DNA from: Acetobacteraceae bacterium AT-5844
GTDB lineage: Bacteria > Pseudomonadota > Alphaproteobacteria > Acetobacterales > Acetobacteraceae
Reading direction: 5' to 3'
DNA length: 64,000 bases
Assembly (NCBI GenBank): GCA_000245075.1
Contig: JH599922.1
Span: 1-64,000 of the forward strand
The notes beneath the pieces were generated by a model. It was given only the letters and a program-made list of their open reading frames with translations, had not been told where the DNA came from and made no database searches. Position numbers and translations under genes: made by a program. How positions within the stretch are numbered: the stretch's first letter is position 1; every line of letters begins with the position of its first letter. This document shows, in pieces, positions 1 to 9,435 of the stretch.

Positions 1-121
1 CGGCGTGCTGGCCCGGCCCGGCACCCGTCCCGCCTGCCGGCCCTCAACCCTGCCAGTGCCCCCCGCCGGGCGCCGCGCGTCACCCTGCCGGGCTGGGCCC
101 GATGACCGAGGAGGAAACACC

Positions 122-1135
122 ATGACCGCGTTTGGCCAGCTTTCGCGCCGTGGCTTTGGCGCCCTGGGACTGGGCACCGGATTGTTCATCGCCACCAGGA
201 CCCGCGCCCAGACCGGCACGGACCCGTTGCCGTCCTGGCGTGACGGGCGCTCGAAAACCGCGATCCTCGATTTTGTTCGTGCCGTCACGACCGAGGGCTC
301 GCAGGATTTCGTGCCCGCGGCGGAGCGGATTGCCGTGTTCGACAATGACGGCACGCTGTGGTGCGAGATTCCTACCGTGCAACTCGTGTTCACGCTGGAC
401 CGCGTGAAGGCGCTGGCGCCGCAGCACCCGGACTGGGCCACGCGGCAACCCTTTCGCGCCGCGTTGGAAGGCGATGAGGCGGCGCTGCATGCGGCAGGCG
501 AGCGTGGCATCATAGAGGTGCTGCTGGCCACCCATGCCGGGATGACCACGGAGGAATTCGCGCGAATTGTCTCCGACTGGATCAGGACAGCACGCCACCC
601 GAAGTTCCAGCGCCCCTATACGCGCACTATCTACCAGCCGATGCTGGAGGTGCTGGCCCTGCTGCGGAGCCAGGGATTCAAGACCTACATCGTCTCGGGC
701 GGCGGCATCGAACTGATGCGGGTTTTCAGCGAGGAGGTTTACGGCGTTCGCCCGGAACAGGTGATCGGCTCCTCCATCAGGACGCAGTTCCGCATTCCGC
801 AAGGTGGCAAACCGGAATTGATCCGCCTGCCTGAGGTGGATTTTATCGATGACGGACCGGGCAAACCGGTCGCCATCAACAAGTTCATTGGCCGGCGCCC
901 CATCGCCGCCTTCGGCAATTCCGACGGTGACCTGCAGATGCTGCAATACGTCACGGCCGGAGCCGGCCGGCGCTTCGGGCTGATCGTGCATCACGACGAT
1001 GCGGCGCGCGAGGTTGCCTATGACCGGCAGAGCCATTTCGGCCGGCTGGACAAGGCACTGGACCTGGCGCCGACGAATGGCTGGACCGTGACCTCGATGC
1101 GCGAGGAATGGTCCCGCGTGTTTCCCGATGGTTGA
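122..1135 (+). CDS. Tat-exported HAD-family phosphatase
   Basis: Probable phosphomonoesterase of the haloacid dehalogenase superfamily, acting outside the cytoplasm. The first 30 residues carry a Tat-like signal (SRRGFGALG at 8-16, cleavage after TRTRAQ). HAD motif I is FDNDGT, with Asp74 as nucleophile and Asp76 as acid/base. Motif II is in IVSGGG and the metal-binding motif is GNSDGD near the C-terminus. This pattern resembles SerB-like phosphatases, but the substrate cannot be read. The ATG chosen has a GAGGAGG ribosome site just upstream; the frame is open further back but without a comparable site. It converges with the DeoR gene downstream. Confidence 0.85.
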   Translation: MTAFGQLSRRGFGALGLGTGLFIATRTRAQTGTDPLPSWRDGRSKTAILDFVRAVTTEGSQDFVPAAERIAVFDNDGTLWCEIPTVQLVFTLDRVKALAPQHPDWATRQPFRAALEGDEAALHAAGERGIIEVLLATHAGMTTEEFARIVSDWIRTARHPKFQRPYTRTIYQPMLEVLALLRSQGFKTYIVSGGGIELMRVFSEEVYGVRPEQVIGSSIRTQFRIPQGGKPELIRLPEVDFIDDGPGKPVAINKFIGRRPIAAFGNSDGDLQMLQYVTAGAGRRFGLIVHHDDAAREVAYDRQSHFGRLDKALDLAPTNGWTVTSMREEWSRVFPDG

Positions 1136-1239
1136 GCCGTGACGTCCTGCTTCCTTCCCTTCGCAGACAGGGGCAGTGAAGTCATGGTGCATTCACTGCG
1201 GCAGAGCTGGGATCGTTCATTGGGCAAGACGTGAGGGGT

Positions 1240-1290
1240 TCAGGCGCGACCACGGTGGCGGCGGCAGAGACCACCACCGGAAGAGCCTGA
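1240..1290. terminator. nested inverted repeat between convergent genes
   Basis: TCAGGC (1240-1245) pairs with GCCTGA (1285-1290), and inside it GGTGG (1254-1258) pairs with CCACC (1271-1275). It lies between the stop codons of the HAD gene and the DeoR gene, where a bidirectional terminator would be expected. There is no T-tract, so the role is uncertain. Confidence 0.3.
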
Positions 1291-1299
1291 GCTCGCGCT

Positions 1300-2073
1300 C
1301 TAGCCATGCCCGGCGATGATGACTTCCTTCACCCCCGCCAGGAGGAAATCCTGTTCCTGACAGGAACCGTCGAAATCGGTTACCAACAGGTCGATCTCGG
1401 TACAGGCGCAGATCTGCGCACGGCTGATCTGGCCGAGTTTGCTGCTGACAGCCATCATCACCGTCTTGCGGCTACGCTGGATCATGAGCCGGGCGATCTC
1501 GGCTTCCGGCACCATGTAGTTTGTCGCGCCTTCCGTGGGGTGCAACGCCATGGGCGCGATCAATGCCAGATCGGCGTTGAACCGCATGATCTCCGCCATC
1601 GTGCTCTCGCCATGGACACCCGGTATGTCTTGCCGTAGCCAGCCGCCTAGCAGCATGATCTCATGCTCGCTTTGGCGGGATCGCAGCGCCAATGCCACAT
1701 CCGGCGAATTGGTGAGGATGGTCAGGCCGCTGAGCGGCGCCAAGGCCAGGGCCAGCAGGGCGGTGGTGCTGCCGGCATCAATGAAGAGCGTCTGGCCGGG
1801 GCGCAGCATCGCGGCTACCGCCTGCGCGATGGCTTCCTTTTCCGGCCGGTGCTGCTTCATGCGGCGTGCCAGAGGGGGCTCCGGCTGCATTTCGGTGGTC
1901 AGCACGGCGCCGCCATGTACGCGACGCAACACCCCCTCCGCTTCCAGCGCCAATAAATCCCGCCGCACCGTTTCGCGGGAGACGCCCAGCCCCTCCGCCA
2001 GCGCCTCGACACCTGTGCCGCGCTGACCCTTCAAGCGCTCGACGATCAGCCTGCGCCGCTCCTCGGAAAACAT
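1300..2073 (-). CDS. DeoR/GlpR-family transcriptional regulator
   Basis: One-component repressor, usually responsive to a phosphorylated sugar or polyol. The N-terminus (EERRRLIVERLKG, then VEALAEGLGVSRETVRRDL) is a DeoR helix-turn-helix. The remaining ~190 residues fit a DeoRC sensor with the typical IDAGSTT segment. At 257 residues it has the family's usual length when started at MFSEERRRL; the frame extends 27 codons upstream but those residues do not look like DeoR. It is divergent from the giant phosphoesterase gene, which it may control through their shared 166-bp spacer. Confidence 0.9.
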   Translation of the reverse strand: MFSEERRRLIVERLKGQRGTGVEALAEGLGVSRETVRRDLLALEAEGVLRRVHGGAVLTTEMQPEPPLARRMKQHRPEKEAIAQAVAAMLRPGQTLFIDAGSTTALLALALAPLSGLTILTNSPDVALALRSRQSEHEIMLLGGWLRQDIPGVHGESTMAEIMRFNADLALIAPMALHPTEGATNYMVPEAEIARLMIQRSRKTVMMAVSSKLGQISRAQICACTEIDLLVTDFDGSCQEQDFLLAGVKEVIIAGHG

Positions 2074-2102
2074 GACTCGATCATCAACCCGTGTGCGTTC
2101 GG

Positions 2103-2169
2103 GGCATTTTGTGGCATTTCGGCGTGGACATCCAGCGTATATCCACACAATCACAACTTAAACCAAGTT
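2103..2169. promoter_or_regulatory. candidate operator region between DeoR gene and giant gene
   Basis: The divergent spacer holds a direct repeat GGCATTT at 2103-2109 and 2113-2119, exactly one helical turn apart. It also holds an inverted repeat AACTT-AAACC-AAGTT at 2155-2169. Both are in the place where a DeoR protein would act on both genes. Assignment is positional only. Confidence 0.3.
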
Positions 2170-2239
2170 TTGCCAAATCCGTCATCAAACTGTCGCCGAA
2201 GCCAAGGATGGTGCGCGCCGCCGGAAAGGAAGCGCCTGC

Positions 2240-5200
2240 ATGAGCACCACCTCTGTCTTCGACACCCTCCTGGGCCAGAATCTGCCCGCCCTGCCGGGCG
2301 GCGCGGACAACGCCCTGCTATTCCCCGCCGCCAGCACCACGGGCGGCTACCGGGTCATGCCCGGCCTCGGCGGCAGCATCACCAGCTTCACCCTGGTCTA
2401 TGACCTGCTGCTGACGCCGGGCGAGGGTTCCAGCTTCGCTGCCCTGCTGCAGACGGACCTGACGAATGGCAGCGATGCCGATCTCTTCGTCCGCCAGAAT
2501 GGCGATACCGGGGGCGTTGGCATTGGCGGCGTGTATGAGGGCGAGGCGAGCTACGGCGCCTGGCACCGCCTGGCCTTCACCTTCGAGGATCTCGGCAACG
2601 GCAAGACCATGCTGTCGAAATACATCGACGGCACTCTGGCCGGCCGCCAGGAGGTGGAGACCGCCCGCTACACCATCGACGGCGCCGAGGGCTTCCTGAT
2701 CCTGACCGATGAGGATGGCGAGACGCGGGAAGGCGCACTGGGCGGCTTCCTGTTCCAGCCCGCGGCCATGAGCGCGGCGGAGGTCGCGGACCTTGGCGGC
2801 ACCAGCGCGGGCGGCATCCTGCCGGCGCCCAGCGGCAACGCCACGCAGTTCGATTTCAGCCAGGGCGACCTTGCGGCGAGCTTCGGCCCCGGTAGCCTGG
2901 AAGCGCGCGACGCCGCCGAGGCCGGGCGGGTGGACGACCTTGCCGCGCTCGGCCTGCCGCCGCTGCCGGATGCTGCGGAGGGCGTGCTGCGCTACCCCGC
3001 CGCGGGCAGCAATGAAGGCTTCCTGGTCAAGGCCGGCCTGGGTTCGCTTACCACCTTCACCCTGGTCTACGACCTGCAGATCGACGCGGACTCCATGGCG
3101 ACCTATGCCGGGTTGCTGCAGACGGACGCCACCAACGGCAATGACGGCGACCTGTTCCTGCGCTGGACCGGCGAGGGCAAGACCGTCTTCGGCAGCGGCA
3201 TTTCGGGGCAGTATGAGGGCAGCGCCAGCGCCAGCGACTGGCACCGCGTCGGTTTCACCGTGACGGACCAGGGCGATGGCACATCGTTGCTGGTGAAGTA
3301 TATCGATGGCGTCGTGGTCGGCACCCAGAGCGTCGATACCGCCCGCTTCACCCTGAATGGCGAGACTGGCTTCCTCATCATGACTGATGAGGATGGCGAA
3401 GTTTCCGGCGGTTATCTGGCGAGTTTCGCCGTGACCGATGTGGCTCTGACAGGCGAGCAGATGGCGGCGCTGGGCGGCACCAAGGCCGGCGGTATTTTCG
3501 ACGCCACCGGCGCCCCTGGACAGGCCACGCAGTTCGACTTCGAGAACGGCACCTTCGCCGCCAGCTTCGGCGCCGGCAGCATGAACCGCCGCGCGCAGGA
3601 TGGCAGCGCCATCGGCGACGCCGCCGAGCTTGGCGCCGGCCCGCTGCCCGGCAGTGCCAATGAGGGCGTGCTGGGCTTCCCCGTCACGGAGCCGGGCGAT
3701 GGCTATGCCATTACCCCTGGCGTTTCCGGGAGCATGGCCAGCTACACGCTGGTGATGGACCTGCTGATCCCCGAGGGGCAGGAGAGTGACTATGGCGCTC
3801 TGCTGCAGACCAGCGATGGCGATGCGGAGCTGTTCCTGAGGCGGCTGGATGATGGCAGCATCGGCCTTGGCATCAGCGGCCAGTATGACGCCACGGGCAT
3901 GGAATTCGGCGGCTGGCACCGGGTGGCGGTGACGGTGGCCGATGCGGGCGACGGCACTGCCCTGCTGACCAAGTTTGTCGATGGTATCAAGATCGGCAGC
4001 CAGGTGGTGGAAAGCAGCCGCTTCACCATCGATGGCGCCAAGGGCTTCATGCTGTTCTCCGACAATGACGGGGAGAGCTGGGGCGGCTGGCTGAACAGCC
4101 TGCATGTGACGGACCGTGCGATGAGCGAGGCCGAGGTCACGGCCCTGGGCGGCGCGCAGGCGGGCGGCATCATCGCCACCCAGCCCGAGGCCGGCGTCGC
4201 CACGCAGTTCGACTTCAATGGCGGCACGCTGGCGGCGACCTACGGCCCCGGCACCATGACGGAAGTGGGTCTTTCCGCCGGTCCGACGCTGGTCTCGGCC
4301 CTTGCCGACCATCGCGTAACGCCGGCGCAGCAGAGCCTGGAAATCGACCTGGCGGGTGTGTTTGAGGGTGAGAGGCTGACCTACACCGTCACCACCTCCG
4401 AAGGTAAGACCGTCACCGGCGCTCAGGTGGTGGATGGCAAGCTGGTGCTCAGCCTGGGCGCCATCGGCTTCGACGACGTGACCGTGACGGCAACGGACGC
4501 CAGTGGCCTCTCCGTCTCCGACAATTTCCGCCTGCGCATGGCGGGCGAGAATGCCTATACCATTGCCGTGCTGCCGGACACGCAGGACTACGTCTTCGCC
4601 GGCCAGGGCGAGCGCATCCTGAACGGCATGACGCAATGGCTGGCGGACAACGCCGACGCTATGGACCTGCGCTTCGTGATGAGCGTGGGCGACGTGGTGG
4701 CCAGCAACCAGGCGGCGCAGTGGGATATCGCGAAGAGCGCCTTCGCCACGCTCAATGGCGTGGTCCCCTATTCCATGCTGCCGGGCAACCATGATCAGGG
4801 CGGCGGGGGCAGCGCCAATAATTACGGCTCGCTTCAGTCGGAATATTTCAGCGTCGACTACATGAAGGAGCACTCCACGCTCGGCGGCGTGTACGATCAG
4901 AACCCGGACGAGACGAACAACGCCTGGTACAGCTTCACCGGCGCCGACGGCACGGATTGGATCGTGCTGGCGCTCGAATTCGGCGCGCGGGACGATGTAC
5001 TGCGCTGGGCGGGCGAGGTGCTGGACGCGAATTCCGACAAGCGCGCCATCATCACCACCCACCACTACACCAATATGGGCACGCGCGCCGACAACTACTC
5101 CGGCCCGCTCTATGCCGAGGGCACCGGCAAGGACTATGGCATCGGCAACAGTGCCGAGAACGCCAATGACGGCGAGGACATGTGGCAGAGCCTCGTTTCC

Positions 5201-8200
5201 AAGCACAGCAATGTCAGCTTCGTCTTTTCCGGCCACGTGTTCGGCGACGGGGCGGAGACCATCGTCAGCTACAATGAAGCCGGGCAGCCGGTCTTCCAGA
5301 TGCTGGTGAATTACCAGAACGGCGTGTCGCTGGAGGCCACGGGTAATGGCGATGCGACCCAGGGCGGCAATGGCGGCAATGGCGCCATCCGCCTGGTGAC
5401 CATCGACCCTGACAACAACGCCTTCTACACGGAGACCTACCTCTCCGCGACCGGTGAGTACCTCACGGGCTCTCGCGGTGATCCGGAGCCCTCCCGCGAT
5501 GGCAGCGGGGGCGAAGGTGGCAAGCCGGAGGTGGACATCCAGCCCATCACTTTCGGAACGCCCGCCGAGCTGGGCCTGCCGGAAATCCCCGGTGGCGAGG
5601 CGCATGTTCTGAGCGCACCGAAATTCGACCCGAATAACGGACTGAAGGTGACGCCGGGCTTCGGCCCTGCCGATGGCGGCACGACTTTCGACTCCTACAC
5701 GCTGGTCTACGACCTTTACCTGCCGCAGCAGGATGGCCTCGGCGTCTTCTTCCAAAGCGACCTGAACAACGTTACCGATGGCGACCTCTGGCTGAACTTC
5801 CGCGACGGCCACGCACTGGTCGGCACCAACGGCCAGGATGAGGGCAACCTGCCGCTCGATGGCTGGCACCGCGTGGTCTTCACCCTGGAGCGGGTGGGCG
5901 AGGGCGGCTCCACCTTCACCCTCGGCAAATACGTCGATGGCGTATTGCAGGGCACGCAGACGGTCGGCGCCGTCTTCAATATCACGAAGGATGGCTTCCT
6001 CATCTTCGCCGATGACAGCTATGAGACGCCGGTCTTCTCGCTTTCCTCCTTTGCCCTTGTCGAGAAGGCGCTGAGCGCGGAGGAAGTGCAGGCGCTGGGC
6101 GGTGTCACGACCGGTGGCCCCTTCAGCGGGCCGCTGGAAGGCGTGAACAGCACGCAGTTCAACTTCACCGACGGTTCGCTGGAAGCGACCTTCGGCCCCG
6201 GCAGCATGTCCCAGACGATCGGCACCAGCACGGGCAAGCAGCTGACGGGCGCGCTGCGTGAACATCAGGAAACGGTGACGGGGGTCTATCTCGGCAAGCC
6301 GGAAACCCAGTTCCGCGCCAATGCAGGGGACGACCAGACTGTCGAGGCAAGCGGCGAGGCCGCCGTGGTGACGCTCGACGCGGCGAAGTCGGTGGACCCG
6401 CTGCACCAGATCCTCCGCTATGAGTGGCTGAATGCCGATGGCGAGGTGCTTGCCGCTGATGCCAAGGCTGACCTCTCCCTCGGCGCCGGCGTGCACCGGC
6501 TGACGCTGCGGGTGACGGATGCCGGCGGCACCGTCAGCACCGACGAGGTGAAGGTGGCCGTCACCGGTGCCGCCACGCTGCTGCACGAGAATTTCAACGA
6601 TGGCAACAGCACGGGCTGGCAGTCCCCCGGCGGCAACTGGCAGCTCGCGGGTAGCGTGAATTCGCGCGACACGGCGGCCGAGGGCATCGCCGCCGCCCAG
6701 GGCGCCATGCGGGCTTTTGACGGCGCGGGCGGCATCATGCGCTGGCAGGGCCAGGGCAGTGAGAGCTGGGCAGGCTACACCGTCTCCGCCACCCTGCTGG
6801 CGGAAGACCAGAAGGGCCTTGGCCTCGTCGCTTATTACAAGGACGACCAGAACTACTACCGTCTGAGCTTCGACATCGCTGACAATACCCGCCAGCTCAT
6901 CAAGATGCAGAATGGTGTGGAGACGGTGCTGGCCAGCGAGACGGCGACCAGCCCATTCGACCGTGCGATGAGCGTGGAGCTGGCCGTCGCGGACGGAAAA
7001 CTGATGGCGACGCTGGATGGAGAGGCGCTGTTCGGCGGCGCGGTAGCCGATAGCGGCACCGCGCTCACCGGCGGCACGGTGGGGCTCTGGTCCGAAGGCC
7101 AGCGCCAGGTGGTGTTCGACGATATCTTCGTGCGCCAGAACACGCTGATCGCCGATGCGGGCAAGACCATCCGCGTCGTCGATACCGATGGCGACGGCAT
7201 CGCCGAGATCGACCTCTCCGCACTTGCCAGCTTCGGGCTGGATGCGGAGACGCTGGTGTCCTGGAGCCAGGACGGCACGGCGCTGGCAATCGGGGCCGAG
7301 GCCACTGTCACCCTCGGCACGGGTGCGCATCTGCTGCGGGTGGACCTCAGCAACGCGGCCGGCGCGGCCAGCGATACCGTGAAGGTGGAGGTGATCGCCG
7401 CCAAGGACGTGCTGGTACAGGAGGATTTCTCCAACGGCACCACCGGCTGGCGCTTCGTGGACGAGGGGGAGCTGGGCAGCGCGGCCAGCTGGTCCGTGCA
7501 GGATGGCAAGCTGGTGCAGTCGGCCAACCGCTACAGCCGCGAGCTGGGTGGCAGCGGCGACACGGCGCCGACCGCCGAGTGGAGCCTGAACTGGAGCCCG
7601 CTGGGCGACGGCATCCACGCCCTCCGCAAGGGTACCTACGCGCTTTATGAAGGTGAGGGCGCGGCGGAGTGGAAGGACTATGCGGTCGATGTCACCTTCA
7701 CGGCCCCGGCGGGCGGGGGCGTCGGCCTGCTGCTGCACTATGTGGACGGGAACAACTACTACAAGCTGGAATTCGACAACCAGACCGGCCTCAGCCAGCT
7801 CTTCAGCCTGAAGGACGGTATCGAGGAGACGCTGTGGCAGGGCGTGGCGCGCTACGATGCGGAGGGGACCAACCAGCTTCATACCGAGATCGTCGGCGGC
7901 AAGCTGCAGGCCTGGCTCGGCGGCGTGGCGCTCTTCACCGTGCCGATCGAGATCCATGACACGAATCAGGGCACCTTCGGCCTCTACAACTGGGGCAATG
8001 CCGGCGTCTCCTACGACGATGTGCGCGTGGTCGACCTCACCGGCTCCGTGCCGGAGCCCTACAACCCGGTGACGGGCGGCGATGGGAACGATGTGCTGGT
8101 CGGCGGGGAAGGCAACGACCACTTCGTCGGTGGCGATGGCTACGATGTGGTCGCCTACGGCCAGCTCCGTAGCGCCTACACGATCACGCTCGGCGAAACA

Positions 8201-9007
8201 CTGCACGGTGTCTCCGGCCCGGACGGCGCGGACATCATGGAGGGGGTCGAAGCCATTCGCTTCCTCGATGGCACCCTGGAGCTGAACGCGGCTGGCACGG
8301 GCCATGTGATTGAGCGGCTATATGAAGGCGCGCTTGGCCGTGGCTCGGATGCCTTCGGCCTCGCCTGGTGGGCGGAGCGGCAGGCGCAGGGCATGGATCT
8401 CGGCCAGATTGCCGGCGAGATGTTGGCCAGCCCGGAAGCTGCCGGCGGTGGCAGCATGTCGGATGACGCCTTCGTCGGTGAACTTTATGGCAGCCTGCTG
8501 GGCCGCACGGCCTCGGCGTCCGAACTCTCCTTCTGGACGGGCGTGCTGGAGAAGGGACTGGGCCGGGGCGATGTGCTGTTCGGCATCGCTTCCAGCACTG
8601 AGGCAGCGGCGGTACAGGGCGATACGCCGTTGCTGGTGAGCGACCTGGGCGTGACGCAGATTGCCCGGGCCTACGACGTGCTGCTTGACCGCGCGCCAGA
8701 CCAGGCAGGGCTGGTGTTCTGGAACGAGATGGAGAACGAGGGCGCCGGCCTCGGCGAGATCATGTCCGCCATGACGCGCTCGGCTGAATTCCAGGCGCTC
8801 ACCGGAAGCATGGACAATACTGCCTATGTCCAGACGCTTTATAGTCAGGCGCTTGGCCGGGAAGGCGATGCCGAGGGCATGAATTTCTGGACCGCCGCGC
8901 TGGAGAACGGGATGGACCGTGCCGTTGTCGCTCAAGGCTTTCTTGCCTCGGAGGAGGGCTTGGCCGCGCTGCAGAAGCTGGCAGAGGACGGCGTATTCAT
9001 CGGCTGA
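2240..9007 (+). CDS. giant modular secreted phosphoesterase with LamG-like, PKD-like, RTX and DUF4214 repeats
   Basis: 2,255 residues, no N-terminal signal peptide. Order: three LamG/concanavalin-like modules (about 1-225, 231-452, 458-675), an Ig-like stretch (690-770), a calcineurin-like phosphoesterase (772-1070), a fourth LamG-like module (1103-1325), a PKD-like domain (1357-1442), then two galactose-binding/laminin-like modules (1444-1633, 1723-1934) flanking another PKD-like stretch. A short RTX block follows (GGDGNDVLVGGEGNDHFVGG, ~1945-1970), then four DUF4214 units (2020-2255) each carrying LY-x5-LGR or similar. RTX and DUF4214 C-termini are typical of type I secreted proteins. Metal motifs include GD (817-818), GNHD (849-852) and THHY (940-943). 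The last motif reads GHVF, not GHxH. No type I exporter is nearby. Probably extracellular and glycan- or surface-binding; the phosphoester substrate is unknown. Confidence 0.85.
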   Translation: MSTTSVFDTLLGQNLPALPGGADNALLFPAASTTGGYRVMPGLGGSITSFTLVYDLLLTPGEGSSFAALLQTDLTNGSDADLFVRQNGDTGGVGIGGVYEGEASYGAWHRLAFTFEDLGNGKTMLSKYIDGTLAGRQEVETARYTIDGAEGFLILTDEDGETREGALGGFLFQPAAMSAAEVADLGGTSAGGILPAPSGNATQFDFSQGDLAASFGPGSLEARDAAEAGRVDDLAALGLPPLPDAAEGVLRYPAAGSNEGFLVKAGLGSLTTFTLVYDLQIDADSMATYAGLLQTDATNGNDGDLFLRWTGEGKTVFGSGISGQYEGSASASDWHRVGFTVTDQGDGTSLLVKYIDGVVVGTQSVDTARFTLNGETGFLIMTDEDGEVSGGYLASFAVTDVALTGEQMAALGGTKAGGIFDATGAPGQATQFDFENGTFAASFGAGSMNRRAQDGSAIGDAAELGAGPLPGSANEGVLGFPVTEPGDGYAITPGVSGSMASYTLVMDLLIPEGQESDYGALLQTSDGDAELFLRRLDDGSIGLGISGQYDATGMEFGGWHRVAVTVADAGDGTALLTKFVDGIKIGSQVVESSRFTIDGAKGFMLFSDNDGESWGGWLNSLHVTDRAMSEAEVTALGGAQAGGIIATQPEAGVATQFDFNGGTLAATYGPGTMTEVGLSAGPTLVSALADHRVTPAQQSLEIDLAGVFEGERLTYTVTTSEGKTVTGAQVVDGKLVLSLGAIGFDDVTVTATDASGLSVSDNFRLRMAGENAYTIAVLPDTQDYVFAGQGERILNGMTQWLADNADAMDLRFVMSVGDVVASNQAAQWDIAKSAFATLNGVVPYSMLPGNHDQGGGGSANNYGSLQSEYFSVDYMKEHSTLGGVYDQNPDETNNAWYSFTGADGTDWIVLALEFGARDDVLRWAGEVLDANSDKRAIITTHHYTNMGTRADNYSGPLYAEGTGKDYGIGNSAENANDGEDMWQSLVSKHSNVSFVFSGHVFGDGAETIVSYNEAGQPVFQMLVNYQNGVSLEATGNGDATQGGNGGNGAIRLVTIDPDNNAFYTETYLSATGEYLTGSRGDPEPSRDGSGGEGGKPEVDIQPITFGTPAELGLPEIPGGEAHVLSAPKFDPNNGLKVTPGFGPADGGTTFDSYTLVYDLYLPQQDGLGVFFQSDLNNVTDGDLWLNFRDGHALVGTNGQDEGNLPLDGWHRVVFTLERVGEGGSTFTLGKYVDGVLQGTQTVGAVFNITKDGFLIFADDSYETPVFSLSSFALVEKALSAEEVQALGGVTTGGPFSGPLEGVNSTQFNFTDGSLEATFGPGSMSQTIGTSTGKQLTGALREHQETVTGVYLGKPETQFRANAGDDQTVEASGEAAVVTLDAAKSVDPLHQILRYEWLNADGEVLAADAKADLSLGAGVHRLTLRVTDAGGTVSTDEVKVAVTGAATLLHENFNDGNSTGWQSPGGNWQLAGSVNSRDTAAEGIAAAQGAMRAFDGAGGIMRWQGQGSESWAGYTVSATLLAEDQKGLGLVAYYKDDQNYYRLSFDIADNTRQLIKMQNGVETVLASETATSPFDRAMSVELAVADGKLMATLDGEALFGGAVADSGTALTGGTVGLWSEGQRQVVFDDIFVRQNTLIADAGKTIRVVDTDGDGIAEIDLSALASFGLDAETLVSWSQDGTALAIGAEATVTLGTGAHLLRVDLSNAAGAASDTVKVEVIAAKDVLVQEDFSNGTTGWRFVDEGELGSAASWSVQDGKLVQSANRYSRELGGSGDTAPTAEWSLNWSPLGDGIHALRKGTYALYEGEGAAEWKDYAVDVTFTAPAGGGVGLLLHYVDGNNYYKLEFDNQTGLSQLFSLKDGIEETLWQGVARYDAEGTNQLHTEIVGGKLQAWLGGVALFTVPIEIHDTNQGTFGLYNWGNAGVSYDDVRVVDLTGSVPEPYNPVTGGDGNDVLVGGEGNDHFVGGDGYDVVAYGQLRSAYTITLGETLHGVSGPDGADIMEGVEAIRFLDGTLELNAAGTGHVIERLYEGALGRGSDAFGLAWWAERQAQGMDLGQIAGEMLASPEAAGGGSMSDDAFVGELYGSLLGRTASASELSFWTGVLEKGLGRGDVLFGIASSTEAAAVQGDTPLLVSDLGVTQIARAYDVLLDRAPDQAGLVFWNEMENEGAGLGEIMSAMTRSAEFQALTGSMDNTAYVQTLYSQALGREGDAEGMNFWTAALENGMDRAVVAQGFLASEEGLAALQKLAEDGVFIG

Positions 9008-9435
9008 CGCCAGAACAATATTCAGGCGGCTGCGACACGCAGCCGCCCGAGCCTTCCCATTCTCCGGGGGGGGATCCTGGGTAAGGCCGCTCAACCGTCC
9101 TTCTTCCTCGCTCCCGGCGGGGCCCGTGGGCGCATCGGGTGATTCCGCCGCGGTCGGGATGCGCCGGTAGAGGCGTTCCTCTTCGGCCGCGCGCCGGCCC
9201 GGCTCCTACGACGCGGTTCCCTTCCTTCGGGGGAGGCGGGACTCCGCAAGGCGTACCGGATGGGCTATCCAGCAGGCCTTGTAGCCCAGGAAGGGAAGGA
9301 GAACGGCTATCACTCCTAATAGGGAAGCTAGCGCGTGTGGCGCTGCCGGCGGCGTAGCGCTGATGCCTTGGCGCCTACCGCCCCCAGAGCGGCCCGGCGG
9401 CCGCTATTAGATATGGCGCGTCAGGATCGCTCTGC
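9008..9435. other. 428-bp gene-free, inverted-repeat-rich region
   Basis: No convincing protein gene. It starts with a terminator hairpin for the giant gene. It then carries a long-range inverted repeat, TTCCCTTCCT (9217-9226) with AGGAAGGGAA (9288-9297), enclosing GGGCTA (9262-9267)/TAGCCC (9282-9287). A second pair is CTAATA (9316-9321)/TATTAG (9405-9410). The arrangement could fold as a multi-stem RNA, or may be GC-rich coincidence. Confidence 0.4.
9025..9047 (+). terminator. hairpin terminator after giant gene
   Basis: A perfect 10-bp stem GGCGGCTGCG/CGCAGCCGCC with a 3-nt ACA loop sits 17 bases after the stop codon. There is no uninterrupted T-run after it, so it may be a weak or factor-assisted terminator. 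Confidence 0.6.

Noticed and set aside
2318-8305. A 1,995-codon open frame on the minus strand opposite the giant gene
   Set aside because: It is antisense to a protein with clear domains and metal motifs, has no recognisable domain itself, and is the expected mirror frame of GC-rich coding DNA.
9206-9313. A 35-residue hydrophobic peptide starting at GTG on the minus strand
   Set aside because: No spaced ribosome site and too short to judge; kept only as part of a finding, not as a gene.
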